Shown piece by piece: positions 46,701 through 57,550 of a stretch of 64,000 bases of DNA; within the stretch, counting starts at the first letter, position 1; every line of letters starts with the position of its first letter. The stretch lies in contig NC_037270.1 in assembly GCF_000002425.4 (NCBI RefSeq), positions 341,685 through 405,684 of the forward strand, in the 5' to 3' direction. The notes below the pieces were generated by a model. That model saw only the letters and a program-made list of their open reading frames with translations. It had not been told where the DNA came from and searched no databases. The position numbers and the translations under genes are program-made. The DNA comes from Physcomitrium patens (taxonomy: Eukaryota; Streptophyta; Bryopsida; Funariales; Funariaceae).

Positions 46701-47572
46701 TCCACACACCTAATTTCATGAGATTCGAAGGCAAACGATCTACCTTGTTTAGCCATCTTTTTGAAGCAAGAAATTTCCTCCGGCAATAAAGAACCATCAG
46801 AACCAATTTTCAATTCTTCAAAAGTCTCTTCAGTAAACTGATGTCCAATACTCATTGGATCTCTTAAACTTACTTCTTTTGATGCTTCTCCCATTTGTTC
46901 TTTAGAATCCTCTGGTAATGGTCCGGCAACAAGCATTACCTTCTTATCTGCCATTTTTTATCTCGTCTCTACTGTGACTTTCTGTGCTTGAAAAGATTCA
47001 AGCATGGTATAAACCTCTCTCGAATGAATCTCAACAATCTTATCATTATCCCCTAACCCAATAGATGTAATCAATTCCAATGAATCTTCCAGTCCATTTT
47101 CTTCATAAACATCCAAAATCCTCTCATTATCATGCAATGTACCTATCTTGCGTAACTGTCCTTCAATATTATATAATCTTTTTCTTTCTTTTCTTTTAAA
47201 ATCATCAACTTTTTTATACATAATATTTCCATTATCCAATATACCAATAAAACTCGCATCAAAGGCACCTTCATCTCGCGAGAGTACCTCCTCTTTTGTA
47301 CCTTCATAACCTCGCTTTACAGTGGTACCTCCTCAAAATCCTTAAATCCTTCAACAATCTTTGGCAATAGTTTCTCCCTCAACCTATCTCGATTCCTTCA
47401 TGGTTAGGAGGTACTGTTAGAAATTGTACAGCTTTCCTCCCATCTTCGCTCCGTACCCTTGCATAAGCAGAACCATCGTCAAGTACCTTTGTTTTCCTCC
47501 GTGTTGCCGTGATATAAGGTTGTCCTAAAATCAACGGATAAGACGTTGTATCCTGAACAAAGAAATGTTGAA
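43783..47572 (-). pseudogene. Element R pol 3' part, near-identical to F
   Basis: Minus-strand counterpart of F 35,617-39,406 covering protease end, linker, RT (FLDD), RNase H and integrase. The translated pieces are identical to those of F over hundreds of residues, including the same stops and the same integrase frameshift. The only differences I noticed in the stretches compared are GCG/ACG near F 39,135 and AAA/GAA near F 39,240. Roles are as for F. Confidence 0.88.
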
Positions 47573-48651
47573 TAAACCGTAGTGACCCATTCTTCTTAGG
47601 TACCGTAAACCATCGACTAGAATACGACGCAAATGAAGGTTCTAATATTTTCATCTTTATCTTTTCTTTCAATAGTTCCACCAATTTAGGTAAATGTGCC
47701 CTCGGTACTAGAATCAGTCTTAGATTCCAAGGTACATGCGGTACAGTGAAGATAACCATAGGTGTTATAATATTTGGATCCACACACCCAATTTCATGAG
47801 ATTCGAAGGCAAACGATCTACCTTGTTTAGCCAACATCTTTTTGAAGCAAGTAATTTCCTCCGGCAATAAAGAACCATCAGAACCAATTTTCAATTCTTC
47901 AAAAGTCTCTTCAGTAAACTGATGTCCAATACTCATTGGATCTCTTAAACTTGCTTCTTTTGATGCTTCTCCCATTTGTTCTTTAGAATCCTCTGGTAAT
48001 GGTCCGGCAACAGGCTTTACCTTCTTATCTGCCGTTTTATATCTCGTCTCTACTATGACTTTCGATGCTTGAAAAGATTCAAGCATGGTATAAACCTCTC
48101 TCGAATGAATCTCAACAATCTTATCATTATTTCCTAACCCAATAGATGTAATCAATTCCAATGAATCTTCCAGTCCATTTTCTTCATAAACACCCAAAAT
48201 CCTCTCATCATCTTGCAATGTACCTATCTTGCATAATTGTCCTTCAATATTATATAATCTTTTTCTTTCCTTTCTTTTAAAATCATCAACTTTTTTATAC
48301 ATAACATTTCCATTCTCCAATATACCAATAAAACTCACATCAAAGGCACCTTCATTTTGCGAGAGTACCTCCTCTTTTGTATCTCCATAATCCCGCTTTA
48401 TAGTGGTACCTCCCCAAAATCTTTAAATCCTTCAAAAATCTTTGGCAATGGTTTCTCCCTCAACCTATCTCGATTCCGTTCATGGTTAGGAGGTACTATA
48501 AGAAATTGTACAACTTTCCTCCCATCTTCGCTACGTACCCTTGCATAAGCAGAACCATCGTCAAGTACTTTTGTTTCCATCCGTATTGTCGTAATATAAG
48601 GTTGTCCTAAAATCAACGGATAAGACGTTGTATCTTGAACAAAGAAATGTT
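46490..48651 (-). repeat. Chimeric 1.08-kb duplication within R
   Basis: The block from the protease 'HFFVQDTT' segment to the RT 'GSLRFIQ' segment occurs twice in a row, 48,651-47,573 and 47,572-46,490. The two copies differ at about 8% of residues in the linker, while the second equals F. The join fuses 'RFIQ' to 'HFFVQ' through a shared CAA. R's internal region exceeds that of F by 1,081 bp, matching one extra block. Confidence 0.85.
47573..48338 (-). pseudogene. Element R linker and RT N-terminus (first copy)
   Basis: An open frame of about 255 codons running 'NVMYKKVDDFKRKERKRLYNIEGQ', 'MGHQFTEETFEELKI'-like, to 'SRWFTVPKKNGSLRFIQ', then continuing in frame into protease sequence at the duplication join. 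It lacks the stop that F has at 36,229 (here 'VETRYKTADKK'), so it comes from a less damaged parent copy. It ends before the catalytic RT motifs. Confidence 0.82.
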
Positions 48652-48900
48652 GCTCCGTTGTAACATCCCCAATCCGAATTTTGACATCTAGATAAGCTCC
48701 ATATAATTTGCTCCATATATTATTAGCTGCTCGAATTACCCATCCATGTTCCATATCAATTAGTCATATTTGCTTCTTATAAAGATCTTTAGATATGAGA
48801 TTTTTTTCAGAACCATGGTCAACTAAAGCAACAATTGGTTCTTCTATATCTCCTACTTTCACCAATACCTCAGTAGTTACCCTTGTCAAATGCTTTCAAG
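48398..48900 (-). pseudogene. Element R protease (first copy)
   Basis: 48,754-48,398 carries 'MEHGWVIRAANN', 'HFFVQDTTSYPLILGQPYI' and 'VPPNHERNRDRLREKPLP'. Upstream, in another frame near 48,820, is the loop 'VALVDHGSE' with the DHG motif. Frame break near 48,765. Confidence 0.75.
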
Positions 48901-48925
48901 TATAATGGCTCAAGGTTTCCATTTC

Positions 48926-50769
48926 CTAATCACTATAATCTTCGAAATGTACTCGTTGATTATACCCATTCTTTTCATTTGTTGGTTGCTTGTAACTAAT
49001 ATCAACCTCTTCTTCATCTTTATATATTCTTGCATCAATAGTATGATTCATTCGAGTTTCGTCCATTAATTGCCTCTTTCGCTTAATGTTGTCAATGATA
49101 ACATCATGAAACTCCTTCTTTGTAATTTCCAAGACTTCTTTCAATGTGAATTCCACCTTAGCTTTTAATATACCTTCTTCCCACACCTTTATCAAATTTG
49201 TTGCTGCTTCAATGTCAGAAAGTAGCTTACAAGCAATTGATTTGCCCTTATCTTTTGTCTCCTTTGTTTTTTCTCCCAATGATGTTGAGGTATCTTTTAC
49301 AGGTAATTCTTGTGAAGCTGCCTCTCGAGCCTTGTCTCCTCGAGTTTGCTTCTTAAAAGAATTTCCTTCTCTAGTATCATCAAAATTTCCTCGTCTTTTT
49401 TCTTCCATCAAAGCTTCATGTTGGCTCTTAGCAATATATGCATGAACTGAAAGAGACTCAACAGGATCCTCCCAACCTGTTCTTCCTCATATTGTAGCTG
49501 CAGTTCTCAATAACGCTTCTCGTGGTAATTTTCCTTCTTACATTGTAGAAACGGCAGAAGCCCAAAACTCACTAGTTTCCGTACTTCCACCAATTTCATC
49601 ATCTACTCTAGCACCATAACTTGCACTTTCTCGTACTACTGTTTCATGCTCTTTTAAGTAATCTTGAACCAATGCTCTCATTCTTCCCTTGCCAAAATTG
49701 GTTTGAAGAAGATCCTCCCTATCTTTCAATGCTATCTTCCTATCTTTCGAGCAAATAATTCCCTGCCGTATCATATTATTAAATTCATTGCAATCTTTTC
49801 TAGTGTGTGAAGCATCATCACACCAAATGCATCTTTGTACATATCCTTGTTTTGAAACATTCTTCGAATTGTTTATAGAAGTATTCTCTTCAAGTCTTGC
49901 CAATTTGATTTGAAGATCTCGCATTCCTCGTATAATTTCTTCCATATCCATATCTGCTTTCTTTGACAAGGATGTGGAAGGTTGAACTGTAGTCATTGTT
50001 GGTGGTGTTGTACGTATTGGAGCTTTGGGTGCTTGTACTGTTTTCGGAATATTGCTCCTATCCTTCCTCCTTTCTTTTTTTGTAAGCAACCCCACCTCAT
50101 CTTCAACGTTTTTCTACTTCGTTGTCAATCCTTCATCTTCTTCTTTGTCTTCAAGAAGGGGTTCTAATTTTTCTTGCTATTCTCCATCAGCAGCTTGAAG
50201 AAATAGATCAATTTTGTTCGGCTCCAATGTCAATTTTTCTACCTTCGATAATTGAGAGTACTGCCTCTCAAATTCCCTTAGTAGCTCTGTTGCTTGCAAA
50301 TTCTTATTGGGCCGTTCAATCCATCCCAGATACAGCTTCTTAGTAACGCGATCAGCATCTTCCAAGAAATATTCGTCTTTCAATGCATGTGAAGAATCCT
50401 CCCATGAATTTCCATAACGATCCATAATCGATGTAATGTGGTCTCTTATCTCTGGTATCATGGCAAGTCCAAATAGTGCAACCATTTTCTTCTCAGAAAC
50501 CCGATTTAATTCCATTTCACGAACATAACATCTTAAATACCTTGAAATTTTCCTTCCATCAAATTGATCAATTTTATTGACCACTGCTTGCAATGCTTTG
50601 GTTGCCTAAGCTTTCTTTCGAGCATTACTTTGCTGTGCTGCATTGATAATGAGAAGGCTTGAAACATACAAGTTATAGACGGATCTATGTGCATACCTTG
50701 TCCTTTAGAAGAATCCTCACCAGAAACTTCTCCCAAAAATCCTTCAAAATTTTTATTTTCGTTTTCCAT
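48926..50769 (-). pseudogene. Element R gag and gag-PR linker
   Basis: ATG 50,769 corresponds to the F start; an in-frame ATG 13 codons upstream (50,808) also exists. Pieces: 50,593-50,177 capsid-like, 50,095-49,538 with zinc knuckle 'CIWCDDASHTRKDC' and, unlike F, an uninterrupted stretch across the F gap ('DREDLLQTNFGKGRMRALVQDY'), and 49,411-48,926 linker. Stops at the capsid end match those in F. The linker is about 88% like that of F by eye, while the capsid part is closer. Confidence 0.82.
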
Positions 50770-50815
50770 ACATAAAGATAAAATCAACCGAAATCCTATA
50801 CTTTCCACCTCAAGC

Positions 50816-50834
50816 TTTCACGTCGGGTTCACCA
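50816..50834 (-). other. Element R primer-binding site
   Basis: Minus strand TGGTGAACCCGACGTGAAA, five bases inside the 5' LTR (ends at 50,840). Confidence 0.8.
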
Positions 50835-50839
50835 CTTTT

Positions 50840-52585
50840 TGTCGTATTACGTGCTTTCCTGCTTGAGAATGCGTTGGGCGCCTTGCTATAGAAGGTAGTA
50901 TGGAGATTCGCCAATAGTCAAGCAGTCTATCAGTTTTTGACTGTTAGAATTTAAACGACTGCAAGAATATACCATAAATCTAAACGGATGCCCCTTCGAC
51001 TGCTTGACGAAGTCCTTTTTGTCCAAGCCGGTAGGTCTCTAAACGTTACAGAGAACCCGAAACAACCCAAATTGTTAATCTTCGATACCGCTTTGTACTC
51101 TCAATCTTGTATCCACTGACTATCTCATTAGATTAACCCAAAAAATTTCATTCACTCCGCAAACTCAATCCTATAGACACCCTTTTAATTCTCCAATGAC
51201 AGACGTAACCCTAATTTCACAAAACAGTCAAGAGTGATCACGCCCACTTCATTAAAAATCCCGATTCACCATTACAACACTGACTTCAGCAACGATTGCC
51301 TTAGTCTTCCCAAAATCCTTTGAAGAAGAAAAATCCAATTCTCCGTCTTTTCTTCTCCGACCTGAAGCATGAAGCTCCTCTCTCTAATCCCCTTGATCTT
51401 CAAAAACCTCCAATGAAACCAAACTAGTAACTTTGAAAAGAGCTTGAAGCTAGCTCTTCGATCCAAAATCCCCCCCCCCCTTCCCCCGATCTTAAAATAA
51501 AAACCCCTCAAAAACTTATTCTCCCCCTAACCTTATCCTCTGAATTTCTTCAATCTTCCGTCTTGGATCCGGAATTGGCTCCCATCGTCAGAGCTTAGAT
51601 TCGAAATTGGCTCCAGTCGTCAGAGCTTTTCTCCTCCGATTTTACCTTTAAGAGATCCATTTACCGAAAACAACGTTCCTTGAAACGGCACAGAGAATAG
51701 GACAGCCTGAAATAGAATCGAAATCCCGTACTCGGGTCCACATTGAGTCGCCCGACCAATTCAGGTCTCATATTGGGTAAGATGCTCGTAGTAACCTTGA
51801 TGTTTGTGTAATTGGGTCCAATTGGTCCTCGCGTCAGATTAGCTAAGGCCCGTAATAAGACCTGGATTTTCCCGTAATTAGACTGCATTGGGTTGCCCGG
51901 CCAATTCAGGTCTCATATTGGATAAGAGGACCCGTAGTAATGTGGATGTTTGCGTAATTGGGTCCAATTGGTCCTCGCGTCAGATTGGCTAAGGCCTGTA
52001 GTAAGACTTGGATTTTTTCATAATTAGACTGCATTGGGTTGCCCGACCAATTCAGGTTTCATATTGGATAAGATGCCCATAGTAACCTGGATTTTTCCGT
52101 AATTAGACTGCATTGGGTTGCCTGGCCAATTCAAGTCTCATATTGGATAAGATACCCGTAGTAACTTGGATTTTTCCGTAATTAGACTGCATTGGGTTGC
52201 TCGACCAATTAAGGTCTCATATTGGATAAGAGTCCAGTAGTAAGACCCGGATTTCCCCGTAATTAGACTGCATTGGGTTGCCCGATCAATTCAGGTCTCA
52301 TATTGGGTAAGAGGATCCGGATTGGATTCTCGAAATTGGATCCAATTGGCTCTTCGAACCAGGCTCACCCGTTCCATGAATTGGTCCTTTCCTTTCTTGC
52401 TGACTCCCGTTATTGGAATCGAACGAATTCAGTATGCCCCGGCTGACTGTAACGGGGTGATTGAACCTGGCCACTCAGTATTTGTACTGGAGTTGGTCGT
52501 TGCTCCCAATATTCGAGGTAACTGAATATTAATAAAATTCCCCTTTCTTTATATTTTCATGGTATGCTCGTATTACAACACGACA
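50840..52585 (-). repeat. Element R 5' LTR
   Basis: 1,746 bp, TGTCGTATTACG...TATTACAACACGACA. It carries the same six-unit tandem array (51,754-52,312) as the 3' LTR and is the unbroken reference for the F and S1 insertion sites. Confidence 0.9.
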
Positions 52586-52589
52586 ACGC

Positions 52590-52662
52590 TTCCATAGAAT
52601 TCCTATCTCTAAGAGGATCTTTCCATGGAAAGGACGTTTCCTTGAAACGGCATAGAGAACGG
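52590..52662 (-). repeat. Element C 3' LTR, second piece
   Basis: TTCCATAGAATTCC...GAGAACGG, matching 60,868-60,937 closely. It lies between R and S2. Confidence 0.85.
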
Positions 52663-53744
52663 TGTCGTGGTAGAGAGAGTTTGCCTTAAGAAAATGCTGG
52701 GCTTTTGGCTGTCACTAATTATTTAATCAAGCTTGAAAATAAGGGAAGCCCTAAGTTTATATATATTTTTTCTCTTTTTGAGTATTTACACCAAATACAC
52801 AATCCTCAAGTAACCCACAACTTCCAAAATATGAAAAAGTTTTCTAAATCCTTGTTTATTCTTATGTGGAGATTTTCCCAAACTTCAACATATCATATCT
52901 CTTTATCCAACCGTCCAAACAAACTCTTATTTTACATGAAGTATTGATGTATTTTTATTAACTTCAACAGAAATTTTCAACCGCAAATTAATTGCAGATC
53001 TTGAGATATCTTGAAATCCCTAATGGTCGCTTCAAACCCTTGTCTTTATACATCTGTGTGCAATATTCTTCATATCTCACAAAATATAAGCTCAATTGCC
53101 ATAAAATTTGTATGTATAGCTTATTAACACAAAATGTTACATTCTTCAAAAAAGTTTGAGCCAAAAATTTGTCTGAAAACTCAAGTTATGGCTCCAACCA
53201 TTACTACAAACAAACCCGCTTACTTACTACTTTTGATTTGGAAGTGTCGCTTTCAACTCCTTACAACTCCTTCATATGAACTCTAAAAGTAATAATTTTT
53301 TGTAAAAGTTGTAGGCCTTGAAATCGCCGTTCCATTCGCACCTTTCGATCTTCGAAAGCTGCTGTACATCTCCTCGTATTCTCAAAAGAGTAACAGTATG
53401 TCTTAAATAAACACCTTAACTTCAAACGGTTATATTGTTTTTTCTTGAACTCCAAATTTTCTAATTTTTGTACACAAATTGTTTTCCAAACTCTAAACTT
53501 TACAACACTAGCTTTTTATGTCCAAATGCCTCCTTTAAAGTCGCCGAAATCCTTCTTAAGGTCGTAGGTAGCCTCCTCAAAGCCCATTGGACATGGTATT
53601 CGACCAATAGGGATGAATTTCCCCATTCCTTACCTTCATTCGACCATGCCTTGCTTTCATCCCTCCCAATTAGCTTCCTACTAGTTTAGATTTTTATCCT
53701 TAGGTTTCCACCTTTTCCCAAGGTTTCATACTAAACATTTAGGT

Positions 53745-53791
<47 letters not shown>

Positions 53792-53945
53792 GTCAAAATC
53801 AAAAGAAATAAAGAAACAAAGTAAAGTTTCTTATTTCAACTCCTTTAAATTTAATCTACTAGCCACTCTAATATACATGTAGATTTATCAACATATAATA
53901 TGTTTTAACTATTTTTTATATATTGTAATCATTTACAGTATGACA
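52663..53945 (-). mobile_element. Solo LTR S2 of the NCGT gypsy family
   Basis: TGTCGTGGTAGAG...TTTACAGTATGACA with exact ACGG duplications at 52,659-52,662 and 53,946-53,949. The empty site (GAGAATGGAACAAC) is at about 60,934. It is an inverted relative of S3: for example the GAGGAGGCTACNT...GACCAATGG segment appears on opposite strands at about 53,570 and 61,985. It contains an (AT)n microsatellite (53,746-53,787). Confidence 0.85.
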
Positions 53946-53949
53946 ACGG

Positions 53950-54701
53950 AACAACTTGAAGTGAAACCACAGCCTACAAAATCAGGACTTCATTGACTTG
54001 CTCAACCAAGTCAGATCTCATACTGGGTAAGAGTTCCGTAACAAGACCTAGATTGGATGTCCTCATAATTGGATCATTTTGGCCCTTTGCATTAGGCTTA
54101 TTCAAGTGTTGAATTGGTTCTTTTTTCTTTTGTCGACTCCTAGTAAGAATGCCTTGGACACATTCCACTCAATTTACTAGAGTATCTTAAGGACCTCGAT
54201 TTATCTCCTCAATTTTTCCTTGGCTTTAGATGTGCTGATCCTGATTATTGAAATTGAATGGAGCATTATGTTGCTCATAAGTATGCCCCGACTACTTACT
54301 ATTTCCACACATTGGGACATAATTGTCACTGGCTCTGTGATTGGGACATTCACTAAAACAATGACCAATCTATCTACAATAGAAAGAATGAAGTGGTCTT
54401 TTTGTACCCCCATCAGGCATATTGGGTGTCTCCACTGGTATATATTTGCTAGGCTTGTTCCATGTGGGATTAGAAAATGATCTTGATTGTCCCATTGGTA
54501 CGGAGGATACTTGATTCGATAACATCGATAGAGCATATGTTGTTGTTACGTTTGGTGGTATAGCTTGTAATGGGATGACATTAACATGCTGTTGAATATT
54601 GATACTAGAATTGGCCAGTATTTCTAGCATCCAAGATGACTAAATATTAATAAAGTTTTTTTATTTATATTTTTATCATATAGTTGTGTTACAACAAGAC
54701 A
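53950..54701 (-). repeat. Element C 3' LTR, third piece
   Basis: Begins AACAACTTGAAGTGAAACC and ends GTTACAACAAGACA, followed by the minus-strand polypurine tract (AGGAGGTGGA). It aligns with 60,938-61,535 and 62,876-63,020. Confidence 0.8.
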
Positions 54702-57550
54702 TCCACCTCCTATGAACTTGTGCATCCTCTGGTATGCACCAAATAATCTAATTGTGGTTTGATTTATAATATGTTCTCCAAGTCTTCATCCAAATCCTCT
54801 TCATCACTTTTGCTATCTAAGTCAAATTCATCTTCTTGTTGAGGAATATCTATATCTTCACGAAGATCTTATATATTTATTTTTGTGTATCTTTGAATAA
54901 ATAATTTTACTCGCTTCCCTACAATTAGTATTTTTAAACTTGTTCCATCTAATTCTCGCAATGATTAAGTTTTATCATCATGAACAATTGTTACCACATA
55001 TGGTCGAAACCATTACTTAGAAAACTTCCTTAAAGTACTATGTTGATTGTCTAAGCTACTATCATAGACCAAACCTCAATCATCTTCTTCAATTGCTTTA
55101 GGCCTCAATGGATGCTGCTTATCAAATCGTGTCTTGTTTTGTAACCTCGTTCATTTTAAAATTTCTAATGCTATTTTCTTATCTTCTAATTTTGTTCTAA
55201 TTGTTGAATTCTAATAGCTAGAAGTTCTTTTCTTGTCAATCCATCTTCCCATAGTAGCACACTCGAAGTAAGTACTTTTTCTTCAATTGGCATAATTGAT
55301 TTTTGACCTTTCATAAGCTCAATAAGCATATATCCCATTACTGAGTTATGAATTGTTCGATCAGCTTATAATACAAATGACAAAAGTTATGGCCAATTTC
55401 TAACCTTTCTATTGTAGGCTTTATTTAATGCTTTCACAATCAGTGGGTGACCACGCTTACTTTTATATTTCTTTTACGATTATAAGCAGTAGTCTATGAT
55501 AGTTTAATTCCACATCTTTCAAATAATTCTTGAGCTTCTTATGTATTTAATTCTCCATGATTTGCAGTGATTTTTCCTACACATCCATACCGGCAAATAA
55601 CATTTTCAAGCAAAAATCTACAAATTCTTTTCATAGATTTTATTCTCAATGCTCTTCTTTCTAATTGATTTGATAAATCTTCACAAGCTAAGACAAAATA
55701 TCTCATTTGCTATAACCCGATTGGTATAATAACCAAATCAACAACCCATTTAAAATGAATAGCTAGAAGTTATATAAGATGAAGACTATCTCAATGTCAT
55801 ATATTAGAATATGTTTGAAAAATTTTACATGATTCTAGAAATAAAAGCACATCACGATATATATTTTTCTACCAATATCATTCCTTAAGTTTAGCAAAAG
55901 TAGCCAAAATTCTTCCATATCCTGCCCATAAACTATTATGAAACTCCTTTAGTAATTTTTGTTTCTCTTTCCTATTGCGTATCACTCTTTTAGGCATTCC
56001 AATTCCTTTCTTGGGTCTTTTCCATAAGAATCCTTCTTGAAGCAAAAATCCATATGCTTTTTTCTTATTTGTTTAAATTTTTCAATAAACCAATTTTTTT
56101 GTTCAGTCAAGGTATTCAAGTAATGACCAATATCCAATAATTCTCCTTCATAAAATTTTTCAAAAAATAGCTTGTCTTCTTTGTTAAGATTTGATATTGA
56201 ATAGAATTTGGATCCAAAATCATCAATGTCTTCAACCATTTCATCTATTCTTTCATATCTTACTCTAGATAGCATGTCTGCTATTAAATTTTCTTTTCTA
56301 GTAACAAGCATAAATTCTGGATTTAACAACTTAATATAAATAATCCACCTTAACATTGCAATATCCGGCGTTGAACAATTAGTAATCATTTCAAGTAATG
56401 GCAAGCAATTTGTTTTAATTACTAGTGCTGCTCCAATCAAATAATCCGTTTCAACTTTCATAGCTAAAACAACTCCCCAAAGTTCTCTTTTGATTTGTAA
56501 ATATGCATATTGACGAGTACTTAAAACTATAGCTCCAAATCGAACTGCAAATCTATTTCGACTTGAATCATCTTGACTCACAGTCCATCCAATAGCAATA
56601 GGACTAGTATCCGCAATAAAAATTACTTGTCTATTATAGTCATAATGAATTTTTCTTAAAATTGGAGGTATCACCAATAACACCTTTAGCTTATTCATTG
56701 CTTCTATATGCTTTCTTTTTCATTTAAATCGATAAATCTTATGTAATAATTTAATAATAGAACTGCTACATGAGCATAATGAAGAATCCATATACAATGA
56801 AATATACAAGCTCCTAGAAACCTACGTACTTCTATTAAAGAATCACATGAATCTTTCATCCTTCTAAATGCATCAACTTTGCTTGGATCTGGCTTGTACA
56901 GCCCATTCGTCATATGTGCAACTTAGTTAGTAGCACCTTGTGGGAGAGTACATATTTTAAGTAATTCAAGTGACATTATCATTATTGTTAGATCTCTATT
57001 CTCATGCGTTAGTTGAAATTGATCATAACCCGAATATAAATCACCCATTGAATAAATTGCCCTTCCCGCAAATGCTTCTGCAAACTTATCTATTAAAGGT
57101 CCTATACTTACATTTCTTATAATTACTACATTTAGTGGCTGCATATTTTGAATAAAATGTAACCATCCATTTTTTTAGGCACCGTAAACCAACAACTAGA
57201 ACATGGAGCAAAAGAAGGCTCCAAAATTTTCATTTATATCTTTTCTTTCAATAATTCCACCAATTAAGGTAAATGTGCCCTCGGCACGAAAATTGGTCTT
57301 AAGTTCCAAGGCACATGAGATTCAGTAAAGATAACCATAGGAGCAATAACATTAGGATCTACACATCCTATTTCACGGGACTCAAAGGTAATGATTTACC
57401 TCGTTTTGCAAGTATTTTTTTAAAATATTTAATTTTTGTTGGAAATAAAGAACCATCACATCCAATCTTCAATTCTTCAAAAGTCTCCTTTGGAAATTGA
57501 TGTCCAATCTTCTTTGGATCTCTTAAACTCTCTTCTTTTGATGCTTCTTC
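54702..57550 (-). pseudogene. Element C integrase, RNase H and reverse transcriptase, heavily decayed
   Basis: Readable pieces on the minus strand: RT 57,144-56,923 ('AGRAIYSMGDLYSGYDQFQL', 'LKICTLPQGATN'), then a jump directly to 56,913 ('PDPSKVDAFRRM', 'RRFLGACIFHCIWILH'), which shows that about 270 bp including the FLDD motif is deleted. RNase H 56,698-55,982 ('FIADTSPIAIGWTVSQDD', 'KENLIADMLSRVRY'). Integrase from 55,980 to 54,720 is present but with many stops. Homologous to F throughout. No possibility of function. Confidence 0.8.

Larger units (their letters stand above)
32046..52585 (-). mobile_element. Element R: Ty3/gypsy retrotransposon with nested insertions
   Basis: Both ends carry family termini, TGTCGTATTACG at left and TTACAACACGACA at right on the plus strand. 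The 4-bp duplications ACGC (32,042-32,045 and 52,586-52,589) match exactly, and the empty site is at about 60,863. Without its insertions R is about 10.5 kb: 5' LTR 50,840-52,585, internal 43,783-50,839, 3' LTR split into 32,046-32,087, 40,752-40,857 and 42,187-43,782. F and S1 sit in the 3' LTR. The internal region carries a 1.08-kb chimeric duplication. Confidence 0.88.

Noticed and set aside
32088-52585. Large inverted repeat as a foldback transposon or host palindrome
   Set aside because: The arms are two separately flanked retrotransposons (F and R) with their own target duplications.
54201-54536. 111-codon minus-strand frame, with a near copy at 61,189-61,524
   Set aside because: Lies wholly inside the two LTRs of element C; similarity of the two is LTR homology. 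Weak hint of a Cys-rich segment but no support for a gene.
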